From contig NC_079206.1 in the NCBI RefSeq assembly GCF_026745355.1, positions 8,531,531-8,595,530 on the forward strand: 64,000 nt of DNA. The letters are read 5' to 3'. The position numbers and the translations under genes are program-made. How positions within the stretch are numbered: position 1 is the first letter of the stretch; every line of letters starts with the position of its first letter. This stretch comes from Beta vulgaris subsp. vulgaris. Taxonomy: Eukaryota > Streptophyta > Magnoliopsida > Caryophyllales > Amaranthaceae. Under the pieces are notes generated by a model that did not search any database, was not told the origin of the DNA, and saw nothing but the letters and a program-made list of their open reading frames with translations. Positions 28,833 to 39,608 of the stretch are shown piece by piece.

Positions 28833-29797
28833 TTAGGGATCCTCCTCTTTCGAGGTATTTGCAGAGAAAATAAGGCGACTCTTATCCTCATTAACTTTTT
28901 GTCCTGACACTTCACAAAACTTTTTTAGAATATCTCTAACAGCAAAAGCAGCTTTTTCCTCCACTTTCCCACACAATAACAAGTGATCTGCAAACATAAG
29001 GTGAGATACTGATACTTTCTTCCTTCCAACCAGAAAAAGGTGCCCACTCCTTATCCTCACACGCTTGGTTTATCATATGGGAAAGGGTTTCAAGACATAT
29101 ATTGAACAGATAGGGAAACATCGGGTCCCCTTGTCTAAGACCCCTAGTATGATGAAACACATCTCCTTTCCTTCCATTGACAATGATAGATGAAGATGAT
29201 TTCGAGATACAATCCATAATGAGATCAATGATCGGGTGGTCCACTCCCTGAAAGTCAAGACATTGTCTGACAAAGCTCCACTCAAGTCTATCATAAGCTT
29301 TCTCCAAATCAATTTTCAGAGCAAACCATCCTAGTTTCCTTTCTTTTTCCACATGGAATGTAAAGCCTCATAAGCTACAACTAGATTTATATTTGTGCCT
29401 CTACCTTTAGTGAAGCTATTTTGGTTCTGAGAAATTAGGTTAGGCATGAATGCTTGAGGTGGTTCACAATGACCTTAGTAACAATCTTATAGATCGTGTT
29501 ACAGAGACTAATGGGTCAGAGATGCTAAGCAGTCTTTGGGGGGTGTTGCTTAGGAATTAAACAGGTAAGGGCTTCACACATGTTTACCAGGATTTTTCTA
29601 TTTTGGAACCACTCTTGAATCTTTCCACACATATCCTCTCCCACAATGTCCCACATTTGTTGGAAGAAACCAGGGTGGAATCCATCCGGTCCAGGGGCTT
29701 TGTTAGGGTGCATACTGAAAAGGCTATCACGAATCTCCTCATGAGAAGGAATTCCCCTTAGATCCACATTGTTTGTGCTTAGAAAGATTTTTGACAA
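28833..29797 (-). pseudogene. LINE reverse transcriptase remnant
   Basis: Contains FSMHPNKAPGPDGFHPGFFQ at the RT start, then FALKIDLEKAYDRLEWSFVR (motif A), GLRQGDPMFPYLFNICLETL (motif B) and HLMFADHLLLCGKVEE (motif C). Motif C normally reads FADD; here the second Asp is His, which would abolish catalysis. Stops and frameshifts separate the blocks. Upstream, 30114-29779 holds the linker between endonuclease and RT. Confidence 0.88.
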
Positions 29798-30173
29798 CTT
29801 AGACTTTCCAAGGTGAAAAGGTTTTGAAAGGAAGTTGTGATGTGGTCACGGATTTTCCTAGGATCTGTGATGTCATTACCCACCGAATCTCTTAGATACC
29901 TAACCCTATTCGAGGCCCTAGAAATTACAACACTCCTATGAAAATAGCTAATATTTCTCTCCCTTAGGGTCAATCTCTCTTTCCTACTTTTGGCAAACCA
30001 CAATGCCCTTTCTTGATCCAGGATGCTCACTAGCTCCATCTGGAGCTCTTCTTCCAGGTTCGAGTGAAAGAGCGAGAAGTTATGGGTTGATATGTAATCC
30101 TGCACTCCTTTCAACCTCGCTAAGGCTTTCCTTTTCCTCTGATAAACATTCTCAAAGATCTCCTTATTCCACG

Positions 30174-31052
30174 CTATGAGTGAGGAGCTAAGATTGGTAA
30201 GTCTTTCTCAAAACAATGGGTGGCACCTGTTATAGGCCAATGTTGACTCGTGTAAGGACAAAAATTTTCATGCAACAACCACATTGGTTCGAATCTAAAG
30301 GGTTTAACTCCTAAGGAAGGGATTGGGAGGTTCAATTGGATGAGAAGTGGACAATGGTCGGACGTTATTCGAGGGAGGTGCCAAAGACAAGAGTTCGAAA
30401 AAGTTGTAAACCACTTTGGATTCCCCCACCCCCGGTCAAGTCTTTCTAGAATCGGGTTGGTTTTACGTTTGCTGGTCCAAGTGAACTTGGGGCCCTGGAA
30501 ACTAAGGTCAAGCAAATCACAATTCTGCATAGTAACAACAAATTCCTCAGCTTTCTTCCAGTTAATCTTCTCCCCCCTAGTTTTTCGGTTTGGCATGCAA
30601 CTTGATTAAATCACCCACCACGACCCAAGGCATATTAACAGTAGGCGCCATATTCTTTTATTCATCCCATAAATCCTTTCTAATAGCATATTTAGGGCTT
30701 GCATACATAGATGAAAGCATAAAGAAGATAGAGTTAGACCGTACCGCCACAAGGGCATGCACACCTTGGGCACTACCTCCCATAATGTGAAGCCCTACTC
30801 AACCAGGGCTCCACATAACGAGGATGCCACCCACATAGCCAACCGGTGGGACCAAATGCCAATAGAAGGAATGGGATTCACGTAAGATCTCCGAGGTTTT
30901 TCGCTTGCACGTACAAGTTTCGACGAGAACTGCAATGTCGGGATTATGGGTGTCAAGCAAGTGCCGAAAATTATTTTTAAACTCGGGCCGGCTAATACCC
31001 GAGAGTTCCAAAACAAAACCGATATATTAATTGGCACCAAAGGTCGGACCAT
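30174..31052 (-). pseudogene. LINE endonuclease domain remnant
   Basis: Starts with PEFKNNFRHLLDTHNPDIAV and LVETCTC, an APE-type endonuclease N-terminus (the NPDIAVLVET block). It continues in other frames with EEFVVTMQNCDLLDLSFQGP, KFTWTSKRK and ERLDRGW, ending with the SDHCPLLIQL box that contains the catalytic Asp-His. Frameshifted near 30790. Confidence 0.85.
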
Positions 31053-32009
31053 CTTCGTTTTGAATGCTTCAGTTATATAAATTCATCTTCTATTCGCTCG
31101 TGGATTGAGCGGATATAATATCATATATATTTCCTCCATTTTTACTTTGACACTTTGATTATCGTTTATGATTTGTATTTAAGGAAAATTATAGTCATGT
31201 GAGAACTTGTTAGATTCATCTCAATGTACAATATTAGAATATCAACTTTTTATAGTTTTTGCTCTGTGACAATTAGATCTATTAATGTTCAATTAGTGCC
31301 TCAATAAGTATATTTAAAGAATGGATCATTTAAAAAATAGAGGAAGTATTATAATTTGCTTTTGATTAATTTGTCAGAATTAACCTTTTAAAATTTAAAT
31401 ACCACTTTTTACAACAAACAATATTTTTTAACTTTTTTGACGACTTAAGATCTTAATTTTTTTTTTCAAGATATAACTTTACCTTATTTTATATGTTGAC
31501 CCATCGATTTTTCTAGTGTTAATCCAGAAATTTTTGGGTTTTATATACCACTTTTTTTTTATATAAAGGACATTGTGATTGAGGAGGGACATCTTTGCAT
31601 GTGCCATGTACGATGTACTATGTTCGCAAATATTTTAATAACATGATGACTAAATACAACTCTCATTTACTCTATACAACCCACCTAAATACCAAAAATA
31701 CCCTCATGCAGGCATAACCCATTTCTCCCAATTACTTTCCTCTCTCATCTCCCTCTCCCTTTTCGAGTTTCATGCGTATCTTCATTCATTCATAATCCAT
31801 TTCTCCCAATTCCTTTCCTCTCTCATCTCCATTATGTGAAGTGGTTCGAAGCACAGAAGCAAATCAATCTCCCCTGTGTAGTGAATGCATTATGTACTTA
31901 GTAAGTCATATCTTCAATTCAAAACATATCGAATAACACGTCTAGGGTGCTAAAAGAAGCTGAAAGAGCCGTATAAAATAAAAATCAATTCTAGAGTTCC
32001 GGTACTCAC

Positions 32010-32079
32010 CTCTCTAGGTATGGCATACTCCTCTGATTCAAGCATGCGAACAACCTGGCCCATCTTGGGTCTCGGAAAC
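32010..32079 (-). pseudogene. Captured receptor-like kinase exon fragment
   Basis: Minus-strand reading PRPKMGQVVRMLESEEYAIP, then RE and a donor gtgagt. This matches the end of the kinase domain (subdomain XI and tail) of plant receptor-like kinases related to At3g59110/At5g18500, which read RPKMSQVVRMLESEEYPIPRE. Only about 23 codons remain and no upstream kinase sequence exists nearby, so it is a transposon-captured piece. Confidence 0.75.
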
Positions 32080-32103
32080 TTTTTACGAAACAAAAATAGC
32101 AGA

Positions 32104-32259
32104 TTTCGTACAACTTGCACGAAACGGAAAATTAAGAATTTCGTGCAAGGTACACGAAACAGATTTAATTGTTTCGTGCAAGTTGCACGAAACGGAATAA
32201 TCTGTTTCGTGTAGTCTACACGAAACGGAATAAATTGTTTCGTGTAATCTACACGAAAC
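32104..32259. repeat. Five 22-23-bp palindromes in tandem
   Basis: Units of the form GTTTCGTGNANNNTNCACGAAAC at 32104, 32139, 32171, 32204 and 32237, spaced about 33 bp apart by AT-rich spacers (GGAATAA, AGATTTAATT). Each unit is a hairpin on its own. It lies inside the element that carries the kinase fragment. Confidence 0.9.
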
Positions 32260-32784
32260 AGACTAATCATGCATTACGAATTTGCGAAAAAAAATACCCA
32301 TAGCGAAAAAAGTTCATAACTTGAATCATAATTGCGAAAAAAAATTAACAACTTACGTCAGATTGAAACTCAATTGGGTCAAAATTATGGTCCATTTAAA
32401 TTAAAATTAAAGTTTGTAGATCTTCAATGAAGTTTTTGATATCTAACAGCTAGAGAGGATGAGAGAATATTTTTAGAGAGAGAAAGGGTTTTTTTAGAAA
32501 GAATATGATAATAAGGGTTTTTTGGGGTTTTCTTAAGGCTGCGTTAGTAAAGTGAGGCTGCGTTTAGCAACCCCCTTTAATAATCAGATAGAATCTTAGA
32601 AACATTAAAGCATGAACGTGAAAACACCGTTATCTTGGTTTTGAATGCTTCAATTTTATAATTTCATCTTCTATTGGCTCGTTGATTGAGCGGATTCATA
32701 TAATATCATATTTCCTCCATTTTCACTTTGACACTTCACGGGCATAATTTTGACTATCGCTTGAGATTTGTATTTAAGGAAAGA

Positions 32785-33425
32785 TCTCTAATATACAAGA
32801 GAATAGCGGAGGTATGGTGTCCTATAAATTTACGTAATTACCCATTAGATTATTAGTAAATCAACTATTCTACCAATAAAAGGATAAAAGAAAGTCAAAC
32901 TCAAATATAGAAAAAAATGTAACTAAAATGTTGGATGCAAACAAGTTATAATTAAGCCATAAAAAAATAAGCACAAGAATTAGTACATTTTTGGACGAGG
33001 CACAAGACTTGATATATTCTTGCTGAAAAAAGTAAAAAAGAAAATTATATCAATCAAATATTTGATCAATCAATACAAAATCAAGTATTACATCAAAAAA
33101 AATGCAATTAATTAACAAAGTGAAATGATTTAATTAACACAAAATACTTTATCGATAAAAATGTAAGAAATCCTAAATAAATCTAGGTAACATTATTTTA
33201 TTGCTCATCACTTATAAATTTTAACACCTTAAAGAAAGTATAAATAAAATAAAAAATAAAAGACGGGTTAACAGGTTAAGTGATATAGGCTTAACCAACG
33301 AAATCTAGCTAGCCAAAAAAACAAGTATGTCAAATGTTTAAATTTTACCCTTACTAATGCCCAAAAAAAGGAGAATATGTGTTTCAAAAAAAATTGAGGC
33401 ACGCATCGCCTTCGTAAATTGCTAG
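32785..33425 (+). mobile_element. Non-autonomous Helitron (641 bp)
   Basis: 5' TCTCTAATATACAAGAGAAT, 3' hairpin remnant GGCACGCATCGCC and terminal CTAG, inserted between A (32784) and T (33426). Copy A of the duplication retains the empty A-T site (AAGGAAAATTATAGTCATG). Same family as 36602-37137 by its shared 5' words TCTCTA..TATA and GGTGTCC. Confidence 0.82.
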
Positions 33426-33794
33426 TATAGTTATGTGAAATCTTGTTAGATTCATCTCAATGTACATTATCAAAATATCAACTTTTTATAATTTTTGTTT
33501 GTAGATATATTAAGGTTCAAATTGGTGTCTCGATAAGTTTGTTAAAAGAATGGATCACTTACAAAAGCAGAGGAAGTATTATAATTTGCTTCCGATTAAT
33601 TTGTTAGAACTAACCTGCTTTTACATACCACTTCTTGCAATCTATGTTTTATAATTTTTTTTTTAGCAACTTAAGACTTTAAACTTTTTTTTTCAAGATA
33701 TACTTTACCTTATTTCACACGTTGACCCATTGGTTTCTGGTGTTCAACTGTTCACCCACAAAATTTCGGGTTTTATATACCACTTTTTCTATAA

Positions 33795-34180
33795 GAGCAT
33801 TGTCAATGGTTGGACTCTTTTTGGGGGTCATCAATTATTCAATTACTTTCTCTCTCCTTCCTATCACATATGCCCAACTTACATAAAAGACCATATTTTT
33901 TTAATCCCAATGGTTAGACTTATTTTTAGGATCATCAATTATCTATATTATTTTCTCTCTCCTTATATCTCATCCCAATACCCAATGACATCATGCCACA
34001 TGTTCTCTCCTCCCCAAATTGTCAGCTTTTGTGTTTTTCAAAACCTTCATAAACAGTCTATGAGGAAGAACCGTTTATGGTTCTCTTTCCTCTCTTTTCT
34101 TCTCTTTCTTCTTTTTTTATTAGTATTTTCAAATTCTCTCTCCTCATAAACCTCTTGGGGTTCAACCATTGGCAATGCTC
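33795..34180. mobile_element. PIF/Harbinger MITE (386 bp) with empty-site proof
   Basis: Inverted ends GAGCATTGTCAATGGTTGGA and CAACCATTGGCAATGCTC, with TAA on both sides (33792-33794, 34181-34183). The duplication copy A reads TATATAAAGGACAT uninterrupted at 31560-31572, so insertion postdates the duplication. Confidence 0.88.
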
Positions 34181-34190
34181 TAAAGGACAT

Positions 34191-34754
34191 ATGTGCGTCA
34201 GATTTTTTTTTTATTTTCCTATCCCTCTAGTTACTCCTGAGTGTAAAAATCTAATGACGTGTAAAGCACATGAGGAATTTAAGTGGATCAAAACCAAAAA
34301 TCAATTATGCCGAAGTAGCTCGGGTAAGGCTGTTTCTCGTAATAAAAAAAGATCAAGGTGTAGAGTTGCCGGAAAAATTATAAAAGGTTGTTTCTCACAA
34401 AAATCAGTATATAAGAAGTTTGTTCTACAAAATTACCTTTGATTATAATATATATAGATATATATTTAATACTTGGAAAGATTATAGTGATATTGATGCA
34501 ACATCGAAATTTATTAGATTTTGATTAAATTAAAGCTTAATAATATTACTTTTCGCAACTTTAATTTTGTTATCACCGCGTAAGAAATTATTAAATTTAA
34601 TGATCATATTATCTTATTATAAATTAATTAAAAAATTCTAGTGTTATGAAGGATAAGTAATCAATATATAAAGTGGTGTTGAAAAATCTCATTTTACATC
34701 AACACAAAATCAACAATGTTAACAAAAAATTTGCAAAAAAATAATATAAACAAG
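34191..34754. other. AT-rich sequence, no gene
   Basis: It holds a weak open frame (to 34442) that I do not recognise. The 5' end of the Helitron whose 3' end is at 34785 should lie in or before this stretch, but I could not place it. Confidence 0.4.
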
Positions 34755-34785
34755 AAGCCGTGCAATGCACGGGTTTCAGAACTAG
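34755..34785 (+). mobile_element. Helitron 3' terminus (hairpin plus CTAG)
   Basis: CCGTGCAATGCACGG is a perfect stem, followed 8 bp later by ACTAG: the 3' signature of a Helitron. The 5' end is not located. A copia derivative is inserted directly at this terminus. Confidence 0.65.
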
Positions 34786-35813
34786 TGTACAAGTGTGGGA
34801 AATAATTGTGTAAACCTGTTGTAGGTTAACCTGACATTCAATATTTATAATGTTTACAACACAGACCTATGACTAGTAAAGTATCATTCTACCCTTTACA
34901 ATATAATATTATCCCTGTACATATAATATTATCCAATATACCCCCTCAATCTTTACGGGGTGAAACTACGGATAGATTGATACGATGTTTAGTAAACAAG
35001 TCAGTAGATAGGCCCTTAGTAAAAATGTCTGCAACCTAAGACTGAGTAGGAACATGTCGAACAATAAGACCTCCCTTGACAACCATTTCACGAACAAAAT
35101 GGTAATCGACGTCAATATGTTTGCTACGATCATGCTGAACTAGGTTAGCAGTGAGATAAGTAGCAGAGACATTGTCACAATAGACAATGACAGGACGACG
35201 AATAAAATGGCCAATGTCAGCAAGAAGTTGCTTGAGCCAAATTGTTTCTGCAGCTGTATAGGCCACGACTCTGTATTCAGCTTCAGTGGAGGACTTGGAG
35301 ACAGTAGGTTGTTTTTTCGAACGCCAGGAAATTAAATTCTTCCCGAGAAAAACAGCATATAATGTAGTAGATCGCCGTGTGTCAGGACATCCTGCCCAAT
35401 TTCGTTCCAAATTTTTCAATCCCTAAAATTTGCGGTGACTACAAAAGAAATCCCATCTCTCTTTATAAAATTACAGATTACCGATCACAAATCTCTTCTA
35501 CATCTGAAAAGTTTGATTTTAAACATCTGGTGGAAAGAAATTGAAGGAATTTTTCGACGGTTTCAATTAATTGAAGTTTTATGTCCCCTGACTAAATATT
35601 TGGAAGAGTAAAACTATTCTAAATGGCTTTTGTGGGTTGAATGTTTCAGCTCTGATACCATGTACAAGTGTGGGAAATAATTGTGTTAACCTGTTCTAGG
35701 TTAACCTGACATTCAATATTTATAATGCTTACAACACAGACCCATGACTAATAAAGTACCATTCTACCCTTAACACTATAATATTATCTATTTACATATA
35801 ATATTATCCAATA
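34786..35813 (-). mobile_element. Internally deleted Ty1/copia element (1028 bp)
   Basis: Two direct LTRs of 153 bp (34786-34938, 35661-35813) start TGTACAAGTGTGGGAAATAA. They are flanked by the perfect 5-bp duplication ACTAG (34781-34785, 35814-35818). The primer-binding site TGGTATCAGAGC lies inside the right LTR and a GAGGGGG tract inside the left. Between them only the RNase H end of pol and a short 5' leader remain, so most of gag-pol has been deleted. Confidence 0.9.
35036..35419 (-). pseudogene. copia RNase H remnant
   Basis: Reads [20 protein letters not shown], then [40 protein letters not shown] and [14 protein letters not shown]. This is the classic C-terminal RNase H of Ty1/copia pol. 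The frame is open here but has no RT, integrase or gag upstream. Confidence 0.9.
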
Positions 35814-35824
35814 ACTAGTATATA

Positions 35825-35918
35825 CTTCCTCCGTTCCATAATAAGTGAAACACTTCTCTCTAAAAAAAGCTCTCACATAAAAGAGAGAAGTGTATTACTT
35901 ATTATGGAACGGAGGAAG
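35825..35918. mobile_element. Miniature Stowaway, near-perfect 94-bp hairpin
   Basis: CTTCCTCCGTTCCATAATAA pairs with its complement TTATTATGG-AACGGAGGAAG, and the internal arms ACACTTCTCTCT/AGAGAGAAGTGT also pair, leaving a loop of about 20 bp. TA flanks both sides. The empty-looking minimal size is notable. Confidence 0.85.
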
Positions 35919-36601
35919 TATAATTATCTAAAAGACTAGCTAGCTAGTTAGCTTTCACTTGGTGAGTTGGTAAGAGTATGGACTTTTGATTGGAAGGAAT
36001 AATGTTATATTCTTTTTTTTTTTTATTTGGTAGCAAACGATCAAAATATAACATAACAAAGTTTCAAGAGTTTACAGAACATCAGCCATGGTCATCATAC
36101 ACCATGCTAGACCGAATACAGTTTGGAGTTTCTTCTAATAGAATATCATTACAGACCGGGGGGGGGGAAATTTTGTAGAGAATTTGGAGTTGCTGCCCTC
36201 CCTCTTGCATATTTTGCTAATGAATCAGCAATCCTGTTGGTCTCTCTACCTTCATGCCAAAGCTTGTGATCGCCTGTTTCTCGGAGCAACTCCCTGGATA
36301 ATACCTTCATGCCAAAGCTTGCTAATGTTATATTCTTTAAGATTGAAAAAGATCTATATTAACTTTTCTAGTATCCTATTACTTCAATCAGTAAAATCTA
36401 GTACTCGATTTGTGGGTACCAAAAATTTTCAGGGTTAGATCATAGGTCGCATTACCAACTACCCGCCAAAAAAATACAGTTTTGAAATAATATTTCACAG
36501 ATATGTAAAACCAAGGGAATTTATATTTTGACTTGATTTATACCAAGGCAGTTTATATTTAACAGATATGTAAAGCCAAGGAAATTTATATTTTGACTTG
36601 A

Positions 36602-37137
36602 TCTCTATTATATAAGTCAAGGGAGGAGGTGTGGTGTCCTCATGTGAAATGACTAGAATACCCTCTAATAAATTAAAACAACATTTTTTTGTAATAAATT
36701 TAAGAATGAAAATCAATGCAACTTGTCATATGGTATAAGTCAAAAATGGAATATGCAATCACCATTAATAACTTGACTAGATTGACACAATCAATTCACG
36801 AAATTAATTAAAATTTTCAATTTAAAAAAAAGTTAGTGATATATTTTGACAACATAATACTTCGTATTTACATAGTTCAAACAATATGGTTTATTAGTAT
36901 TTACAATCGCGAAAGAACTATACTAAAGCCGCTGACAAAGAATTATTAACTCTCGACCAAACTTTTTTAACAAGTAAAAATTGGTCACCTTTAGTTCAAA
37001 AAGATAATAACATCTACAAAAAATACCTCAACAATTTAAATTACTTCCAAAATAATTTTGGATTAAAAAGATATATGTCTATTCGTACATAACTATATAA
37101 AAGTGTTGATGCACACATCGCGTGCATATACAACTAG
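36602..37137 (+). mobile_element. Non-autonomous Helitron (536 bp)
   Basis: 5' TCTCTATTATATAAGTCAAG, 3' hairpin TGCACACATCGCGTGCA followed by ACAACTAG, between A (36601) and T (37138). The flanks are short direct repeats (GATATGTAAA(A/G)CCAAGG, 36496-36600). No open frame. Confidence 0.85.
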
Positions 37138-37300
37138 TTTATATAAAACCAAGGGAGTTTATCTTTAATTATATATTAATTAATATAATATAAAAATTTA
37201 TCTTTGAAGGTACATATTGAAGAATCTAACATGACGCACATAACTTACAATCAAAATGCTACAACTTTTAAGAAAAACTGAGAGGGGATATTGGAAGGTA

Positions 37301-37558
37301 CTCCCTCTGTTTTTTTTATCTTTCTCACTTAGAATCTTGACACTATTCATGTATAGAGAGAATCTTCTCAAATGTTCTTTATTTATAAGAAAAAACATAG
37401 TCATGTGGGGTCTTGTTTGATTCGTCTCAATTAGTACTTTATTAAAATTCAATTGTTATAATTTTTACTAATATATAATGAAAGATATTTAAGTTTTAAA
37501 ATGTACATTGGCAAACGTGCAAAGTCAAAGTAGGAATGATAAAAAAAAACAGAGGGAG
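37301..37558. mobile_element. Stowaway MITE (258 bp)
   Basis: Ends CTCCCTCTGTTTTTTTTATC and the complement GATAAAAAAAAACAGAGGGAG, with TA at 37299-37300 and 37559-37560. Confidence 0.88.
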
Positions 37559-37651
37559 TAGATGTCAACTATATTGGTTGGTAAATTCATGTGAGATATC
37601 AGGAAAGTACACATAGAATGAAATCCAATCTCGTCTCTGTAATGCTTTTAT

Positions 37652-37868
37652 TTTGTTTATTTTATTTATTAGGAAATTAAGTTAGCCCAAGGGCTAATTC
37701 CTACCAGGCTACTAGCCTGTAGGAAACACCAACACATTGGCTGGTAAGGCACGCATAGCATGTTAAGGAACTACCCCAACATAATACTAGGAGTAAGGAT
37801 CGAACCCCTGACCTCAAGGGCCAAGGGGAACGCTCTACCCACTTGAGCTAACTCATATCCCTCTTTGC
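37652..37868 (-). mobile_element. tRNA-derived SINE (217 bp)
   Basis: On the minus strand: A-box TAGCTCAAGTGGGTAGAGC and B-box GGTTCGATCC about 40 bp later, a tRNA-unrelated body and an A-rich tail with AATAAA and CAAAATAAAA. The 11-bp duplication AATGCTTTTAT is perfect at 37641-37651 and 37869-37879. It looks young and structurally complete. Confidence 0.9.
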
Positions 37869-38165
37869 AATGCTTTTATGACTTATTATAACGGTATTTT
37901 ACTAAAAGAAATAAAATAAATCCTACTCCAAAAAACAATAAGAATAAGTGGGCAACGTATTACTTATAAATAAAGATAATAAAAAATATTTTATTTAAAA
38001 TTAAGATTAATTATCCAACTTATATTTACCAATCTGAACTTATCTTATCTTATCTTATCTAAACATATCTTATCTATCATATGATCATTAATAAAAGTTT
38101 TTTCTAACACCAATAAAATAAAAATATTTCCTCACTTCTCTTACTACCAAAAGTTAAATGGTAAT

Positions 38166-39600
38166 CTATCTATCTATACTATTATCTAAAGTAAAATCCT
38201 AAATCCTACGTGTCAAGCTCACAATAACCGAGCAATTCTAGAGCTTCTCAAACTAAAACTCTCAATTAGAGTGTCCACGTGGCATTTCAGAATATAATGG
38301 CCGAAAATTTAATGAAAAATGCAAAGGAAATCGAAATTTAAGTTGATTGATTTTTTAAGTTAGGCAAGTAATTTCATGATATCATATGAGATTTCCGGAA
38401 ATCAAGGATATTCCACTTATATATTAATGTGATTGATGTTAATTATGGGTACAATTACGTAATTCAAAATTCAAATTAATATTAGTTTGGCCGAAATTTT
38501 AATTGCCATATTGGGTGTTTACGAAAATTTTACTAACCAACTAAATACGGGAAGTAATTTAAATTATCAATCAATCTTAATTATTGCCTCCCTTAATGGT
38601 AATTGGCAATCAATCAGTTATTTTAAATTGATACTATCCGAAATTATATTACCAATCAATCAATCAATAATTTTGGATACTAATTACCTAAATAACGTAA
38701 ATTTGCAAAATAAACATAACATTTTTTAGTATAAATAGTGTCGTTTTCTCTTCAAACATCGCAACTCATTTTCGTCTTTTCAATTTGCATATTGATGTCA
38801 ACTTCTTCCCCTATCTCTAAGTCAATATTATGTTCTCCTCGAAACATAGTAGAAAGTTAGAAACACAAAATTCATCCAAAAAATGGCCCGCTAAAGTTGA
38901 AACCAGCCTCTCTTCTTCTTAATCTTTCTCTCTCAAAACGAAAACATGGCTCCATTCAATGAAATCATTCAATAATATTGGAACGATTAACCATTTACAC
39001 TTCCGGGAGTATCAGCGCAGCTTCGATAGGACAAGGTTTGAAGATTACTAATTCCGAATGAATGAAGATTGTTACATGCGTTTATTTATCCGAATTCGAA
39101 AAATAATGGATGAATTCTCCAAACGCGATAATGGAAGAAAGTTTCATAATCATCATCATAATAAAACATCACCATTGAGGTTTTGAGTATTTTTATGAAA
39201 GTATCATCGATCTATTTGTATAATATTTTAGTATTTGAATAATAGGAATACACTTTTTTTAATTAATTGTTTTTTAATTCATCTTGTAAATTCTTTTTAT
39301 TTTTATATTTCTTTATGTATTTTATTGTTTGTTAATTCATCAAATGTAATCCTTATCCTCTTGAATAATAATAAATTCATTTCTTTTTATTCTTTTGTCA
39401 TATTATATTCAAATTCGATTAATGGTTTGATACATTTTGGTTGTTCTTTATGCAATTTGAAGGTTATTCTAGACTCAAACAATCATATTACTTCGAATTC
39501 TTCATTTTTATTAAGATTCCAACGCAATTACACATCATACATTCAATATTTGCACACATTGTAATTATATTATACTATATAATTAGTCAACTACAAACAA
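38166..39600. other. AT-rich stretch, possible Helitron 5' end, no gene
   Basis: TCTATCTATACTATTATC followed by CCACGTGGCA resembles the Helitron 5' end at 12104, but no 3' end was found. Open frames of 60-109 codons (38487-38729, 39235-39564) are AT-rich and match nothing I know. A (TTATC)5 run precedes at about 38037-38060. Confidence 0.35.
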
Positions 39601-39608
39601 TGTATGAG

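Larger units (their letters stand above)
26604..31055 (-). mobile_element. L1-type LINE, 5'-truncated, dead
   Basis: On the minus strand the order is endonuclease, reverse transcriptase, zf-RVT region and RNase H, as in plant L1-like elements. It begins at the first residues of the endonuclease, so ORF1 is missing, which is the usual 5' truncation. Both edges carry TTCGTTTT, a likely short target duplication. Copy B of the duplication supplies the related empty site. Frames are broken repeatedly and a MITE is inserted at 28135. Confidence 0.88.
31642..32575. mobile_element. MULE-like element with captured kinase exon (934 bp)
   Basis: Flanked by a perfect 8-bp repeat TTTAATAA (31634-31641, 32576-32583). 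Copy A of the duplication shows the uninterrupted site TTTTAATAATCAG. Its ends share only a weak inverted similarity (TGACTAAATACAAC against TTGCTAAACGCAGC). It carries a receptor-kinase exon fragment and an array of palindromes. An 8-bp duplication also fits hAT, so the superfamily is tentative. Confidence 0.7.
26495..34190. repeat. Direct duplication, copy A 26495-31572 and copy B 31583-34190
   Basis: Both copies start GGGACATCTTTGCATGTG and share AATCAGATAGAATCTTAGAA, GTTTTGAATGCTTC, GATTGAGCGGAT, CTTGTTAGATTCATCTCAAT and GGGTTTTATATACCACTTTT in the same order. Without insertions the unit is about 1.2 kb. Copy A holds the LINE; copy B holds a MULE-like element, a Helitron and a Harbinger MITE. 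A diverged Stowaway-like element (31130-31350) is in both. Confidence 0.82.

Noticed and set aside
32104..32259. CRISPR-like array
   Set aside because: Regular spacing and palindromic units resemble one, but spacers are short, similar AT-rich filler. The context is a plant transposon and no cas genes exist.
33730..34149. 139-codon frame
   Set aside because: It runs across a Harbinger MITE and its flanks, and its sequence is low-complexity Phe/Ser/Leu.
37800..37860. A functional tRNA gene on the minus strand
   Set aside because: A and B boxes are present, but the cloverleaf does not close and the sequence is followed by a SINE body, A-rich tail and TSD.
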